Virus record (IMG/VR): IMGVR_UViG_3300010397_000067
Location: 1 to 37,255 of that record
DNA from: a virus
Direction: 5' to 3' (one strand)
Length of the DNA: 37,255 nt
Shown here piece by piece: positions 14,835 to 23,377 of the stretch; position 1 is the stretch's first letter, and each line of letters starts with the position of its first letter. The notes beneath the pieces are model-generated. The model saw only the letters and a program-made list of their open reading frames with translations. It did not search any database and had not been told where the DNA came from. The translations under genes were made by a program, and so were the position numbers.

Positions 14835-15710
14835 TTACTCATAATTAATGTTTTCAGCTTGAAGTGAGATTTGGCCGGTATGCACTGAGAAGTCGTTGAA
14901 GAGTCGGGCTTCCATTTCTTTATACATGCGGTCGTAAAGTTGCGCCTTGCTTGTGTCGGGTTGAATAGAAGTAAAGTAGGTTCTAAGGGCGTCGTAAACA
15001 GGAAGCTCACAGTAAGCTTCGGGCAAGAGAGACATTTGGCCTACGATGTAAGCTGCGTTACCGGCTGCGATAGAAGTCCCTTGGTAGGATTTGAATAGAG
15101 TAATGGTTGTAGTTGAACCACTAGACACTATCTCATACCAATAACCATCGCCTTTGTTAGCAGTATCGCTTTCAGTAATTCGCAAAAACCTTCCTGCCAT
15201 CGAAGCAGTCCAGGTCGTGCCGGTCCCCACAATCGCCGTTGACCCATTAGTGGCTGTAAGAACGCCTCCGGTCGTGTAGTCGGCAATCGACAGGTCTTTA
15301 GGTACAGCTCGACCAAAGAAGTTGACGGTTGCTCCTCCGTTAAGAGGGGTGGGGAATAGACCAACCTTCCCTGCTCGCTTGTAGAAGTGGGTGGGGATAT
15401 CAGAAGAGATAGAGGTTTGAGTTAACACTTGCCAATCACGTTCGGAAGAAACCTCTTTGGGTGTATAAGTGACGTTATTGAGAGTGACACTAAGAGTTTC
15501 GAGCTTGCCGATGCGCTGCGGGATTTCAATGAATTGAGTGGCGGCACTCGTAGTAGCTGTGTCGGTGCGTTCCAAGAAGGGCCACTGGAATAAAGCTAAA
15601 ATCCGCTTTTCAGCGACGTTCATCAGCGTATCAGCAGTAGTGAGATTGGCTGACGTCGAATTGTTGGTGAGGGTGCCGAACAAATTGCGTCGGCCTGTAT
15701 AGCTCAACAT
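14835..15710 (-). CDS. Head-tail adaptor-like protein
   Basis: 291 aa. The N-terminal helices and strands (TADTLMNVAEKRILALFQWPFLE, FIEIPQRIGKLETLSV, SDIPTHFYKRAGKVGLFPTP) resemble podovirus adaptor or tail accessory proteins of the P22 gp4/T7 gp11 type as I remember them. Residues ~145-230 hold an inserted Thr/Gly-rich beta domain (GGVLTATNGSTAIVGTGTTW). A C-terminal helix pair (PEAYCELPVYDALRTYF...YDRMYKEMEARL) returns to the adaptor pattern. Would close the portal ring and receive the tail. Confidence 0.6.
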   Translation of the reverse strand: MLSYTGRRNLFGTLTNNSTSANLTTADTLMNVAEKRILALFQWPFLERTDTATTSAATQFIEIPQRIGKLETLSVTLNNVTYTPKEVSSERDWQVLTQTSISSDIPTHFYKRAGKVGLFPTPLNGGATVNFFGRAVPKDLSIADYTTGGVLTATNGSTAIVGTGTTWTASMAGRFLRITESDTANKGDGYWYEIVSSGSTTTITLFKSYQGTSIAAGNAAYIVGQMSLLPEAYCELPVYDALRTYFTSIQPDTSKAQLYDRMYKEMEARLFNDFSVHTGQISLQAENINYE

Positions 15711-16339
15711 TAAATGTAGTTGATTTCTTCTCCACGACGAACGGCGTCATAACGCTCATTCATAAAGGAGGGATTAAAAGTCTGATTGAAAGGATGTTTG
15801 ATTTGCTTGTTGTGAGAAAAAGCTATTGCTTTGTTGTCTCTGAGTAATTTGAAATTGTAATTAGCCAGGTGCGCTCGAAGGGCTACGTTTACGTTATCTC
15901 CTGCCCAGTGACCGTCCATTTCTTCATCGAAGCCGCCTATCTTTTTTAGACAATCGAGCGGAGCGGCTCCCCAATCAATCTCCCAACTCTGCCAAGTCAT
16001 CTGAGCGTCGGGGTGCGCTCGCCAGTCCCACTCTGTGTTGGTCCAATCGACGGTCTGACCTACGGGTGCGGTAAAGAAAGTGTAAGGGTCTTTCTGGTAA
16101 GCATCCCAAAACTTTTGCAAGCCATCGTGGTCAATCTTTATGAAGTCTTGGTAAGAGACTATAAGTTCTCCTTTTGCGCGACGAAGCATTCGGTTATAAG
16201 CCGCGTTGAGGTCGTGCTTGGTCCGCAAACCGATTTCGACTAACCATTCGAAGTCGGTGAATGTTTGGCGCTCAAGACATTGTTGATTATGTGAGAGTCC
16301 CTCGGGTCGGATTGAAGGAGTTAAGACGCTGATTTGCAT
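15710..16339 (-). CDS. Family 2-type glycosyltransferase
   Basis: 209 aa. GT-A fold start MQISVLTPSIRPEGLSHNQQ with FTDFEWLVEIG, then GELIVSYQDFIKIDHDGLQK in place of the usual DxD strand, and GGFDEEMDGHWAGDNVNVAL, which matches the acceptor-side ED/DN region of GT2 proteins. It would transfer a sugar from a nucleotide sugar. It sits inside the virion operon, sharing one base with the adaptor gene and overlapping the GT4 gene by 19 nt, so it is expressed with capsid and tail genes. Target unknown; virion proteins or a surface glycan are likely. Confidence 0.8.
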   Translation of the reverse strand: MQISVLTPSIRPEGLSHNQQCLERQTFTDFEWLVEIGLRTKHDLNAAYNRMLRRAKGELIVSYQDFIKIDHDGLQKFWDAYQKDPYTFFTAPVGQTVDWTNTEWDWRAHPDAQMTWQSWEIDWGAAPLDCLKKIGGFDEEMDGHWAGDNVNVALRAHLANYNFKLLRDNKAIAFSHNKQIKHPFNQTFNPSFMNERYDAVRRGEEINYI

Positions 16340-17274
16340 AGGCCATCTTCTAAGGATTGAGCATATTTGTGTTCACTCCACTTATCCAAAATGTAATCTC
16401 GAGTATTAACTTCTGTGTCTCGCAGTTGAAGGATTGCATTTCTAATCTTTTCGGGTTCAGGGTCAACTACTAACCCTTGCCCACACTCATACACATATTC
16501 ACTTGTCTTATCTGAGTCCTTCATTGCAATTACGGGAATGTTCATAGCCATCGCTTCTAATACTGTGCGTTGAGAGCCACCAGTCCAGAAAGAAGTGATG
16601 CAGCAAGTTTTGGACGCGGCATATAGGTATCGAAGTACCTGGGGGTCAACATGGGGAAGAGCAAGTGAACCTGTCTTTTGTACCCAGCCGATAATCGGGT
16701 CTTCGTCGGCGACGATGTAGCCCGCTGTTACGCTGCGCAGTCCTTTCGTAGCTTCGGCGTATAAGTGGTGTCGCTTCCATCCCGCATAGGTTGCGGGTAA
16801 ACAAGCATCAAAAACTTTCTGCTGTTCTGGTATTGGTTTGAAAAGGTCTGTATTGGTTCCGAAAGCTGTCGATACTGATTTGCCTAATGCCTCGAAGCGT
16901 TCTTTATAACTCTGTGATTCAACGAAGAAATGGTCAAAGTATCCGTATGTTGGACCATCCACTTGGCCCCCGGCAAAACACAGGGCCATGGGGATGTTCA
17001 ATTCGCTTAGAGGGGCGGCATTCGGTCTGGTGCAGTCTCCCCACATTAGAATGACGTTGGGTTTGAAGAGTGCTACGTCACGTCGGATGTCCGTGGATAC
17101 CTGTATAGAAAAGTAGGGATGGTAAAGGGTATAGTCTTGGCCATTCATTGAACAGGTAAGAATCTGAACTTCGTGGCGTTGTGATAACTTCTTGATTGCG
17201 GCTGCGAGTCCGTCCTGCCATGTGAAGGTTTGCGGGTCGTAGCTGGGCCAATCCCATACAAAGGATAGTTTCAC
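16321..17274 (-). CDS. Family 4-type (GT-B) glycosyltransferase
   Basis: 317 aa, GTG start overlapping the previous TGA. The N-terminal Rossmann half (MKLSFVWDWPSYD...WQDGLAAAIKKLSQRHEVQIL) and the C-terminal donor half with TSFWTGGSQRTVLEAMAMN, then IPVIAMKDSDKTSEYVYE, give the GT4 E-x7-E-like signature region. An unusual feature is the short linker between halves. Belongs with the adjacent GT2 gene and the 777-aa GT2/GT4 fusion to one modification set. Confidence 0.85.
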   Translation of the reverse strand: MKLSFVWDWPSYDPQTFTWQDGLAAAIKKLSQRHEVQILTCSMNGQDYTLYHPYFSIQVSTDIRRDVALFKPNVILMWGDCTRPNAAPLSELNIPMALCFAGGQVDGPTYGYFDHFFVESQSYKERFEALGKSVSTAFGTNTDLFKPIPEQQKVFDACLPATYAGWKRHHLYAEATKGLRSVTAGYIVADEDPIIGWVQKTGSLALPHVDPQVLRYLYAASKTCCITSFWTGGSQRTVLEAMAMNIPVIAMKDSDKTSEYVYECGQGLVVDPEPEKIRNAILQLRDTEVNTRDYILDKWSEHKYAQSLEDGLCKSAS

Positions 17275-17420
17275 TTATCTGGAGTAATTTTTTTAAGAAT
17301 CGACTGAATCATCTGTGCCGCTTCAAGACTTCCGGGTTGTGCGGGCTTCAAAGTTATTTGAGAAAATACCTGGCTGATAAATGCCTTTTCCTGTTCAGTA
17401 AACAATTCAGAAGGTTTCAT
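17271..17420 (-). CDS. 49-aa virion-module microprotein
   Basis: 49 aa (MKPSELFTEQEKAFISQVFS, then ITLKPAQPGSLEAAQMIQSI and a Lys-rich end). It overlaps both neighbours by a few bases: its ATG lies in the stop of the 86-aa gene and its TGA in the GTG of the GT4 gene. That argues strongly that it is translated. Two predicted helices with a PAQPGS turn. Unknown function. Confidence 0.7.
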   Translation of the reverse strand: MKPSELFTEQEKAFISQVFSQITLKPAQPGSLEAAQMIQSILKKITPDK

Positions 17421-17677
17421 TGTAGATTGATTTCTGTTACTCCTGCCTCGGCAGACTTGCGAGCAACGATTAGGTCTTGATTCTTAACAATATTAACGAT
17501 GGTCTGACGAAACATTCGCCTAGCAAAGTTCGCTTTAGTTTCAGGATTAGGAATTTGCGAACCTGGAGCTTGGGGGTCGAATATCATTGTCTGATAGTTA
17601 TATTCGAGACAAATTGCATCAACTATTTTTGATGCTGGAGTACTGCCGGTGTCGTAGGTAAAAGTAAGAGTAGCCAT
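17417..17677 (-). CDS. Hypothetical small virion-module protein
   Basis: 86 aa. MATLTFTYDTGSTPASKIVD, then CLEYNYQTMIF and a helical FARRMFRQTIVNIVKNQDLI. It looks like a compact alpha/beta protein. Its ATG shares a base with the stop of the fibre gene, so it is co-translated with it. Small proteins at this place can be fibre assembly chaperones; that is inference. Family not recognised. Confidence 0.65.
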   Translation of the reverse strand: MATLTFTYDTGSTPASKIVDAICLEYNYQTMIFDPQAPGSQIPNPETKANFARRMFRQTIVNIVKNQDLIVARKSAEAGVTEINLQ

Positions 17678-18852
17678 TAACCAATAAGTCCTAATGATTT
17701 TAAATCACCAATTAATGTACCAAGCACGTCGGCGAGTTCATCGACCGTTGTAGAATTCGCGTCATAAGTTTTATCTGTCGTAACGTTGGATGTCGTGTAG
17801 GCAGAAGGTTGAACGACCGGAGTGGCATTAAAGAAGCCAAGCTTTTGAGTGGTGGCGGTGCCGATTTTAGTTCCGGTTGTGCTATTAAGGACGATGTTCT
17901 TAGCATCAGCGATGGTGATGTGTTCAGAAAAAGTTACACCGTCCGAAAACGTAAAGCCCGCTCCGCTACCAACCGCATTAAATGTAACTCCACCTGTGGA
18001 ACCAACGGTGGCTGAATAATAGTTCGAGGTGTCATAACCTACTCGCAACTGTTCGCCAGTGCTAATAAGATGAAGTCTTGCAGAAGGTGTTCCAGCACCA
18101 GTACCGATGCCAACATTTCCGGCATCAACGTCAAGCAACATAACAAAACTCAAGCCGCTTGGTTCATATCCAAAAATGATGTCAAAGCTACTGTTGTAAG
18201 ATTTGAAAAACAGCCCAGCTCCTCCACCGTTTGCTGAATCGTTTAAAACAAAGCCTCCCTTTTTGGTTGTGTCGGCGCTGAAGAAGTCCATGTACGTCCC
18301 TTCTGAGGTACTGGACGAATGAAGATTGAAGCCTGGCCATTGCGCGCCTGTAAGAGTGACGCCGCTGAACGCAGACGCGTTGATATTTAGCCCGCCAGAA
18401 TTAACTGACAAGGTGTTAGTAGACTTGTCATAAGTTAAACCGGAATCTCCGCCAAATGAACCGCCATCGTTAAATTGGACCTGGGTATTGGAACCGCCTG
18501 GTGAAGTGCTGGCGACATTTAGAGTAGTGCCGGAAAATGAAAGATTCGTACCCAAGGTAATTTCTTCTAGGTCGCCAGTTGATGGGGAAGCTCGGCCTAA
18601 TAACTTGTTGGTCGAGACGTTCTGCATTTTTGCAAATGTCACAACATCATTGTCGATGGTCCAAGCGGCGCCGCTACTTGAAACAGTGACGTCTCCTTTA
18701 TCTCCGTCAGAAAGGCCGGCTGCGGCGATAGTGATGTCCTGGCCGCTTTGGGTAAGCGTAATGTTACTACCACCAGTCAAAGTAACATCGCCTTTAAGTT
18801 TGGCGCTGCCGGACTTCGCTAAGGATTTAACGTCTCTTGTAACTACGGGCAT
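17677..18852 (-). CDS. Second tail fibre / spike protein
   Basis: 391 aa. Gly/Ser/Thr/Asn-rich beta-helical repeats: LKGDVTLTGGSNITLTQSGQ, SDGDKGDVTVSSSGAAWTID, NKLLGRASPSTGDLEEITLG and GTPSARLHLISTGEQL. The C-terminal VDELADVLGTLIGDLKSLGL helix is typical of trimeric fibres. GDVTLTG and GRA-S-GTG-E-ITLG motifs are frequent in metagenomic phage fibres. It differs fully from the 336-aa fibre, so the particle may carry two fibre types. Confidence 0.75.
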   Translation of the reverse strand: MPVVTRDVKSLAKSGSAKLKGDVTLTGGSNITLTQSGQDITIAAAGLSDGDKGDVTVSSSGAAWTIDNDVVTFAKMQNVSTNKLLGRASPSTGDLEEITLGTNLSFSGTTLNVASTSPGGSNTQVQFNDGGSFGGDSGLTYDKSTNTLSVNSGGLNINASAFSGVTLTGAQWPGFNLHSSSTSEGTYMDFFSADTTKKGGFVLNDSANGGGAGLFFKSYNSSFDIIFGYEPSGLSFVMLLDVDAGNVGIGTGAGTPSARLHLISTGEQLRVGYDTSNYYSATVGSTGGVTFNAVGSGAGFTFSDGVTFSEHITIADAKNIVLNSTTGTKIGTATTQKLGFFNATPVVQPSAYTTSNVTTDKTYDANSTTVDELADVLGTLIGDLKSLGLIG

Positions 18853-19218
18853 TTAAGTAAAATATGTATAGCGAACACCGTCGCCATTTACGGTCGAATC
18901 AATAAATACGTCAGCTAAGTTATCTATCTCAAGCTCAAAAGCATCACCCGGTCCAAGAAGAATTCCAGTGCCCGTCGCAATGGTAGCGTCGACACCGGCG
19001 GCTCCCACGGCAATCCAGCCCGTATTGTCGGTCCGCGCTTGAATAGTCACACGCTTGCACGCGGTGGACGCAGCTAAAGCCTCGTCTGTACCGGCGGAGG
19101 CCACAGTTTTGACTCCGTGGGCAATACCCGTAATGTTCTGGCCTAAACTTAAACCGCCAGGAACAGCTACGTCTTGGGTTTTCTTGCCGGCAGAGACTAG
19201 GAAAACTTCATCAATCAT
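18853..19218 (-). CDS. Small beta-sandwich virion protein
   Basis: 121 aa. N-terminal strands, then STACKRVTIQARTDNTGWIA, GAAGVDATIATGTGILLGPG and DAFELEIDNLADVFIDSTVN, a pattern I know from phage decoration-like or fibre-base domains that present an exposed beta-sandwich. It ends next to the fibre gene (TAA/ATG contiguous) and overlaps the upstream gene by 8 nt. Candidate head decoration or fibre attachment protein. Confidence 0.6.
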   Translation of the reverse strand: MIDEVFLVSAGKKTQDVAVPGGLSLGQNITGIAHGVKTVASAGTDEALAASTACKRVTIQARTDNTGWIAVGAAGVDATIATGTGILLGPGDAFELEIDNLADVFIDSTVNGDGVRYTYFT

Positions 19219-19729
19219 AAAAGTCTAATTGCTTGTTTAAGTCTTCAATGTCGTAAAGCGTATCCCTGATAGAATCGAGCTTGGTTTCGTCAAATACCTT
19301 ATCGACCACTCGGTGTTTCTTGTTTTCAAATGCTTGGTCTAATTGTTTTTGTTTTTGTATTTCCCTTTTCTTGTGGTCTATGTCGGCCTTAACACGTTTC
19401 ATATCACCCCTACTTAAAACGCCTTGTTTCAATTGCTGTTCGATGTCCGGTTCAAAATTGGAAGGATTGAGCGTTTGCAACTTAGCCCGCTTTTCGTTTT
19501 GTAAAGCAACGTAAGTCCAGACTGCATCTAGCTTATCCATGCCGCGGTTCTTAGAAAGTACTTTCAAGATTTCAAAGCGGGCGTTTTTATCTTGAAAGTA
19601 GGTAACAATGTCTCGGAGTTGGTTGTACCTTTGCGGATTTGTAATCTCGTAATCCTTCATTCCAACCAATTGAATAACTTGGGTGGCGATAAGGGGGTCG
19701 AGATTTAAGCTATTAAAAGTTCGTTCCAT
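19211..19729 (-). CDS. Helical hypothetical protein between glycosyltransferase and virion genes
   Basis: 172 aa from the ATG at 19729 (MERTFNSLNLDPLIATQVIQ); a TTG start at 19750 would add seven residues without a better SD. Almost entirely helical with heptad-like stretches (LKQGVLSRGDMKRVKADIDH, KKREIQKQKQLDQAFENKKH). The start lies 25 nt inside the 777-aa glycosyltransferase gene, implying coupling. Unknown function; helical size would fit a tape or assembly factor, which I cannot show. Confidence 0.6.
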   Translation of the reverse strand: MERTFNSLNLDPLIATQVIQLVGMKDYEITNPQRYNQLRDIVTYFQDKNARFEILKVLSKNRGMDKLDAVWTYVALQNEKRAKLQTLNPSNFEPDIEQQLKQGVLSRGDMKRVKADIDHKKREIQKQKQLDQAFENKKHRVVDKVFDETKLDSIRDTLYDIEDLNKQLDFYD

Positions 19730-22038
19730 TGATTTGCGATGACAGTCCAATCAAAAGTTTTCTTAGCCCACTGTCGCATAATTAATCGAGTCTCTTCGGA
19801 AGGCGGGTTTTTAAGTAAGTCGATAATCTTGTCGGCCATCTGGTCCAATAGAGTTTCGTCTGTACAAGCAAAATCTGTTTGTCCAGGCAAAAACCAAGTG
19901 TCGTTAGTTAGGTTGGAGTGAAAGAAGAAACCGCCGTGTCCCGCTTTTTCACCGACTGCTGAAAAATCTGTTGCGACGGGTATGGTTCCAGCGGCCATTG
20001 CTTTTGAAAGAGAGATACAATCAATTTCAGCGAAGCCGGAAGGATAAGCCCATACATTAGCTGTTAAAGAAAGGCGAGCTATCTCATCGTGATTGACGCG
20101 GCCAACCTCCTTGATGCCAGCGTCCTTAACTGCTTTCTGCACCGAGGCTTTCCAATCCATCATTGCTTGGTCATCGCTATAGGCGGCATCAAAGGTTCCC
20201 CAACCATAGGCCCATACGCATTCGGCATCAGGCACAGCTTCTTTAATCTTGGGGAATATCTTCGCCAACGCGGTGATGCTTCGGTCGGGGGCGGAAGTGT
20301 TAAGAATGAGTTTTGGATTGCGGGTCGGCTGGTCGAACTGTGTGGGGTCAATGCCATTAGGAATGACCACAAACTTGTTATCAGGAGCTTCAGGGAAAAG
20401 TGAACGGTGGAACTTCGATTTAACTAAAATCTTTGTAACGCGCTCTAAGCGAGAAGGCGTGAGTTCTGCCGGCTGAATAACATCATGAAGGTCTAAGTAA
20501 ATCTTGGGAGCATTGATTTCAAAGTCTAGGTAAATGGGTACTCGCCACAACACAACCACGTCTTGCTTGTCTTTATAATTCCACGTCCAGTATGGGGCGT
20601 AAGTGACGTTACCAAATTTCTGTGTCTTGTGACCGCAGTTATTGTAAACGGTTACATTCCAGCCTTTCTCAGTTAAGAGATTGCTAAGGTGGTAAACAGC
20701 TTCCTCAGAACCTCCGATGCCTTTTGCTTTAATCGTGTCGGGAGTCCACTCCTCTTGGGTGTATCCACAGTAAATGACCAAATCCTTGCCGGAGCTTTCC
20801 GTTTTGAGGAAGTTGATATTTCGTAAATTACAAATACCGGGATGGGACTTGAATTCGTCTGGAATTTTATCAAGCTCTCGACGGAGCTTTTCTTTGTCTT
20901 CGATTTTCGAAAGCCTTTTGATGAGCTGGACGACTTTGTCAAACTTGACGACTTCTTTTTTGATGACTTTGATGAGGTCTTTGACTTGCTGGTCATTGGG
21001 ATAGATTTTGGCACAACCTTCTAAGAGAGGGAGCGCGAAGTCTGGACGTGCAAGTTTGAAGTAGACCTTCGCCAACTCCATCATGGGAACGTAGTCGTAA
21101 TCCCTGGGGTTGTAGACGATTATTTTGTGATAAGGACGTGGCTTGGGAAGGCCGGTTAAATACATCTCGGCGGCCTTCTGCAAGAGGTTCATTTGAGAAT
21201 AAAGAGAACCGAGAGTGAAGTAGGCATCAGGGAAATTAGGCTTTATACCTACAGCAGTTTGCGCATGAAGAATAGCATCGTCATTCTTGCCAATGGTCCA
21301 AAGAACTTCGCTAAGACGAAGGTGAGCAATGTATTTTTCATCCTCGCTCTTCGACATGGATAAGAACTTGATAAGGTTCTCAAACGCTTCTCGATATTGC
21401 TCGGTGCCGACATAAGAGTTTCCGACGTTCCAGTAGGAGCGCGGGTCGTCAGGTTCATCGGCTAATTGAGCAAGGGCTATTTCTAAATTACGGTGCGCTG
21501 CTTGTTCGTAACGCTTTGGATTAGAAAGGTGGATACGTTCGATACCGTCGATGTGATAGCGCGTGAGCTGCCGGTTCTCTCGGAAGTCTTCGTGTAATCT
21601 GCCTACCCAAGTTACACAGCCATCATTCTTAACAACTTGGGTCTTTGCATGAACGACGGTCGGATTCTTGTTCTCATCGAACGCATACATGTAAAAGAAC
21701 GAATAGGCATCTGCCGGATGCTCTTTGATGATGTCTTTGAGTTGCTCTAAACCGCGAACAGCATCATCAGCATCAAGCCACAGAATATACTCATAGTCTT
21801 TAGGGACTTGTGAGAAATTGAAATTCCTGGCTTTCGAGAAATCGTTACACCACTCGAACTGCGACACGTGAGCTTTGTAAAGCTGACAAACCTCAGTGAC
21901 TTTGCTGTTTGGCTGCGTAATGGTTACGAAGATGCCATCAACGTAAGGTGCGGTAAGGGATAAACACTGGGCGAGAGCGTGGGCTTCATCATCTGTACCT
22001 TTGCAGATTAAGGCAAGAGCGATTTTGGGTGAGGTCAT
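19705..22038 (-). CDS. Bifunctional GT2-TPR-GT4 glycosyltransferase
   Basis: 777 aa, three parts. Residues ~1-180: GT2 domain (KIALALICKGTDDEAHALAQ, YILWLDADD with the DxD at 89-91, GRLHEDFRENR). Residues ~185-350: tetratricopeptide-like helices (NLEIALAQLADEPDDPRSYW, YFTLGSLYSQMNLLQKAAEM). Residues ~430-777: GT-B/GT4 domain (IGGSEEAVYHLSNLLTEKGW, VIPNGIDPTQF, SGFAEIDCISLSKAMAAGT, IPVATDFSAVGE). TPR-linked glycosyltransferases commonly modify Ser/Thr in proteins or act on surface glycans. The gene is inside the virion operon between capsid and fibre genes, with 4-nt overlaps, so late co-expression and virion glycosylation are likely. Confidence 0.9.
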   Translation of the reverse strand: MTSPKIALALICKGTDDEAHALAQCLSLTAPYVDGIFVTITQPNSKVTEVCQLYKAHVSQFEWCNDFSKARNFNFSQVPKDYEYILWLDADDAVRGLEQLKDIIKEHPADAYSFFYMYAFDENKNPTVVHAKTQVVKNDGCVTWVGRLHEDFRENRQLTRYHIDGIERIHLSNPKRYEQAAHRNLEIALAQLADEPDDPRSYWNVGNSYVGTEQYREAFENLIKFLSMSKSEDEKYIAHLRLSEVLWTIGKNDDAILHAQTAVGIKPNFPDAYFTLGSLYSQMNLLQKAAEMYLTGLPKPRPYHKIIVYNPRDYDYVPMMELAKVYFKLARPDFALPLLEGCAKIYPNDQQVKDLIKVIKKEVVKFDKVVQLIKRLSKIEDKEKLRRELDKIPDEFKSHPGICNLRNINFLKTESSGKDLVIYCGYTQEEWTPDTIKAKGIGGSEEAVYHLSNLLTEKGWNVTVYNNCGHKTQKFGNVTYAPYWTWNYKDKQDVVVLWRVPIYLDFEINAPKIYLDLHDVIQPAELTPSRLERVTKILVKSKFHRSLFPEAPDNKFVVIPNGIDPTQFDQPTRNPKLILNTSAPDRSITALAKIFPKIKEAVPDAECVWAYGWGTFDAAYSDDQAMMDWKASVQKAVKDAGIKEVGRVNHDEIARLSLTANVWAYPSGFAEIDCISLSKAMAAGTIPVATDFSAVGEKAGHGGFFFHSNLTNDTWFLPGQTDFACTDETLLDQMADKIIDLLKNPPSEETRLIMRQWAKKTFDWTVIANQWNELLIA

Positions 22039-22352
22039 ATTCGGGAAGTAACTCTAAACTCGGGGAAGCGATTGCCAAACCAATGCTGACCTTTAATGGA
22101 GTTGAAGTATTTGTTTTCGGATTCTGACAGAAGCTTGTTGAACAAGAAGAACAGCGTTTCGGGAAATTCGTTTAGAGGGCGCTCTAAAGCGTCGGTCTTA
22201 TTTGTTTTGGTGATGTCCCCAAACTTGTTGGGAAGATGCTTGCGGCGTTCGTTGATTTGCTTGCAGACAGCTTTGTATTCGTCAACGTAAAACTGTTTGT
22301 AAGCTTCGACAACGCCAACTATTTTGTTTTGGAGCTCCGAATAATCGGCCAT
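22035..22352 (-). CDS. Hypothetical protein downstream of the capsid gene
   Basis: 105 aa, helical in the first half (YSELQNKIVGVVEAYKQFYV, EYKAVCKQINERRKHLPNKF) and more mixed at the end (GQHWFGNRFPEFRV). Its ATG follows a hairpin (22361-22392) that carries AAGAGGAG in the loop. A head-completion role is possible from its place between the capsid and glycosyltransferase genes; no family recognised. Confidence 0.6.
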   Translation of the reverse strand: MADYSELQNKIVGVVEAYKQFYVDEYKAVCKQINERRKHLPNKFGDITKTNKTDALERPLNEFPETLFFLFNKLLSESENKYFNSIKGQHWFGNRFPEFRVTSRI

Positions 22353-22360
22353 AGATTGTT

Positions 22361-22392
22361 CTCACATTGCGACTCCTCTTAACCAATGTGAG
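22361..22392 (-). promoter_or_regulatory. Perfect hairpin with SD-like loop between capsid gene and 22035-22352
   Basis: CTCACATTG and CAATGTGAG (22384-22392 and 22361-22369) form a perfect 9-bp stem with a 14-nt loop. Read on the minus strand, the loop contains AAGAGGAG and the 3' arm contains ATGTGA, a start codon directly followed by a stop, five nt after the SD. No T-tract follows. It may lower read-through or translation after the highly expressed capsid gene, or protect the capsid mRNA 3' end. Confidence 0.5.
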
Positions 22393-22415
22393 TAGAAAAG
22401 AGGAATCAACAATCG

Positions 22416-23354
22416 TTACGGTAAGGTTAACGAGAAGCCGTCTGCATACCAGTTTGAGTCCTGGTTATGAACTTCGAGAGTGAACTTACCGACAATCGCA
22501 CGATTGTCGTAGTCACCACTGCGAGCCAAACCAGTATCAACGTAAGGTTTTTGCAGGAAGGCAATTTTCAACTTCTCTGGACGTAGAGCCAAGACACGAC
22601 CAACTGTTACGTTGGCATCGCTGGACTGTTGTAAGTAGCGATGAGTGTGAAGGTTCAAAGTACCAAAGGCAGTTTGATAGGTAGAAACAGTGCGTACAAC
22701 ACTGGTCATGCCAACACCATTGACTACTACGTTGCTCTTTTGAGTGAAGTAGTCAGTAGCCTTGCGCAAGAACGAACCCATGAATAGGTCGGTAGCCACA
22801 TCACCATTGCTGTTATCCCAGTTGAGTTTCATTAACCCATCTAAGATGGTGGCGTTCCAGGTTACAGCGGAAGTGTGAGAAGTGTAGTTCGTGCTCTTGG
22901 AGATAGCAGCGATAATACCGTTCAACTTCGGAGCAGTACCGGATACACCGGAGGCGAGAGTAGCACGGACCAAATCGAATTCGGCGGCGTTAGCCCAATC
23001 CATCAAAGCTTTTTCAGTTTGGCGCTGCAATTCATTACCACCTTGATAGTGGGAAATGTCTTGCTGAGTGCGCGAAACTTTGAAGTTGATGGCAACGATT
23101 TCGACAATGTTCGTTAAGCGGCTCGGGGTTGAGTTGGCGCTGGCAGTGTAGTCAGCGGCTTCCTCAACGGCTTGCGAAGCGGCAGTGCGTAACGTATCAG
23201 TCAGATAAGCGTGAATGGTGTTGATAGCAGTCGTCTTGCCTAACATGTTGAAGATTTGAGTCTCCCGGGCAGTTAGGATTTCGATAGCGTTCATCACCAC
23301 GTCTTCGCGAGCAGATACGTCACCGTATGTACGCAGAATTGCGTCTGATGCCAT
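22416..23354 (-). CDS. Major capsid protein, SU10/DUF5309 type
   Basis: 312 aa. Features of the SU10-like HK97-fold coat family (DUF5309 as I recall): early YGDVSAREDVVMNAIEIL with TARETQIFNMLGKTTAINTI, then AVEEAADYTASANSTPSRLT, NIVEIVAINFKVSRTQQDIS and a late LEVHNQDSNWYADGFSLTLP. Length is normal for the family. The gene follows the scaffold gene and precedes the hairpin at 22361-22392, as expected for the most abundant late product. It assembles into the icosahedral shell. Confidence 0.85.
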   Translation of the reverse strand: MASDAILRTYGDVSAREDVVMNAIEILTARETQIFNMLGKTTAINTIHAYLTDTLRTAASQAVEEAADYTASANSTPSRLTNIVEIVAINFKVSRTQQDISHYQGGNELQRQTEKALMDWANAAEFDLVRATLASGVSGTAPKLNGIIAAISKSTNYTSHTSAVTWNATILDGLMKLNWDNSNGDVATDLFMGSFLRKATDYFTQKSNVVVNGVGMTSVVRTVSTYQTAFGTLNLHTHRYLQQSSDANVTVGRVLALRPEKLKIAFLQKPYVDTGLARSGDYDNRAIVGKFTLEVHNQDSNWYADGFSLTLP

Positions 23355-23377
23355 TTAAGTAGTGGCTTGGAAAGGAA

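Noticed and set aside
19729-19750. Seven-codon N-terminal extension of the 19211-19729 gene from TTG
   Set aside because: No SD at TTG; the ATG at 19729 sits at a coupled overlap and gives a cleaner start.
22361-22392. Reading the capsid-downstream hairpin as a Rho-independent terminator
   Set aside because: The stem is perfect but is followed by AACAATCT and not by a T-tract on the minus strand.
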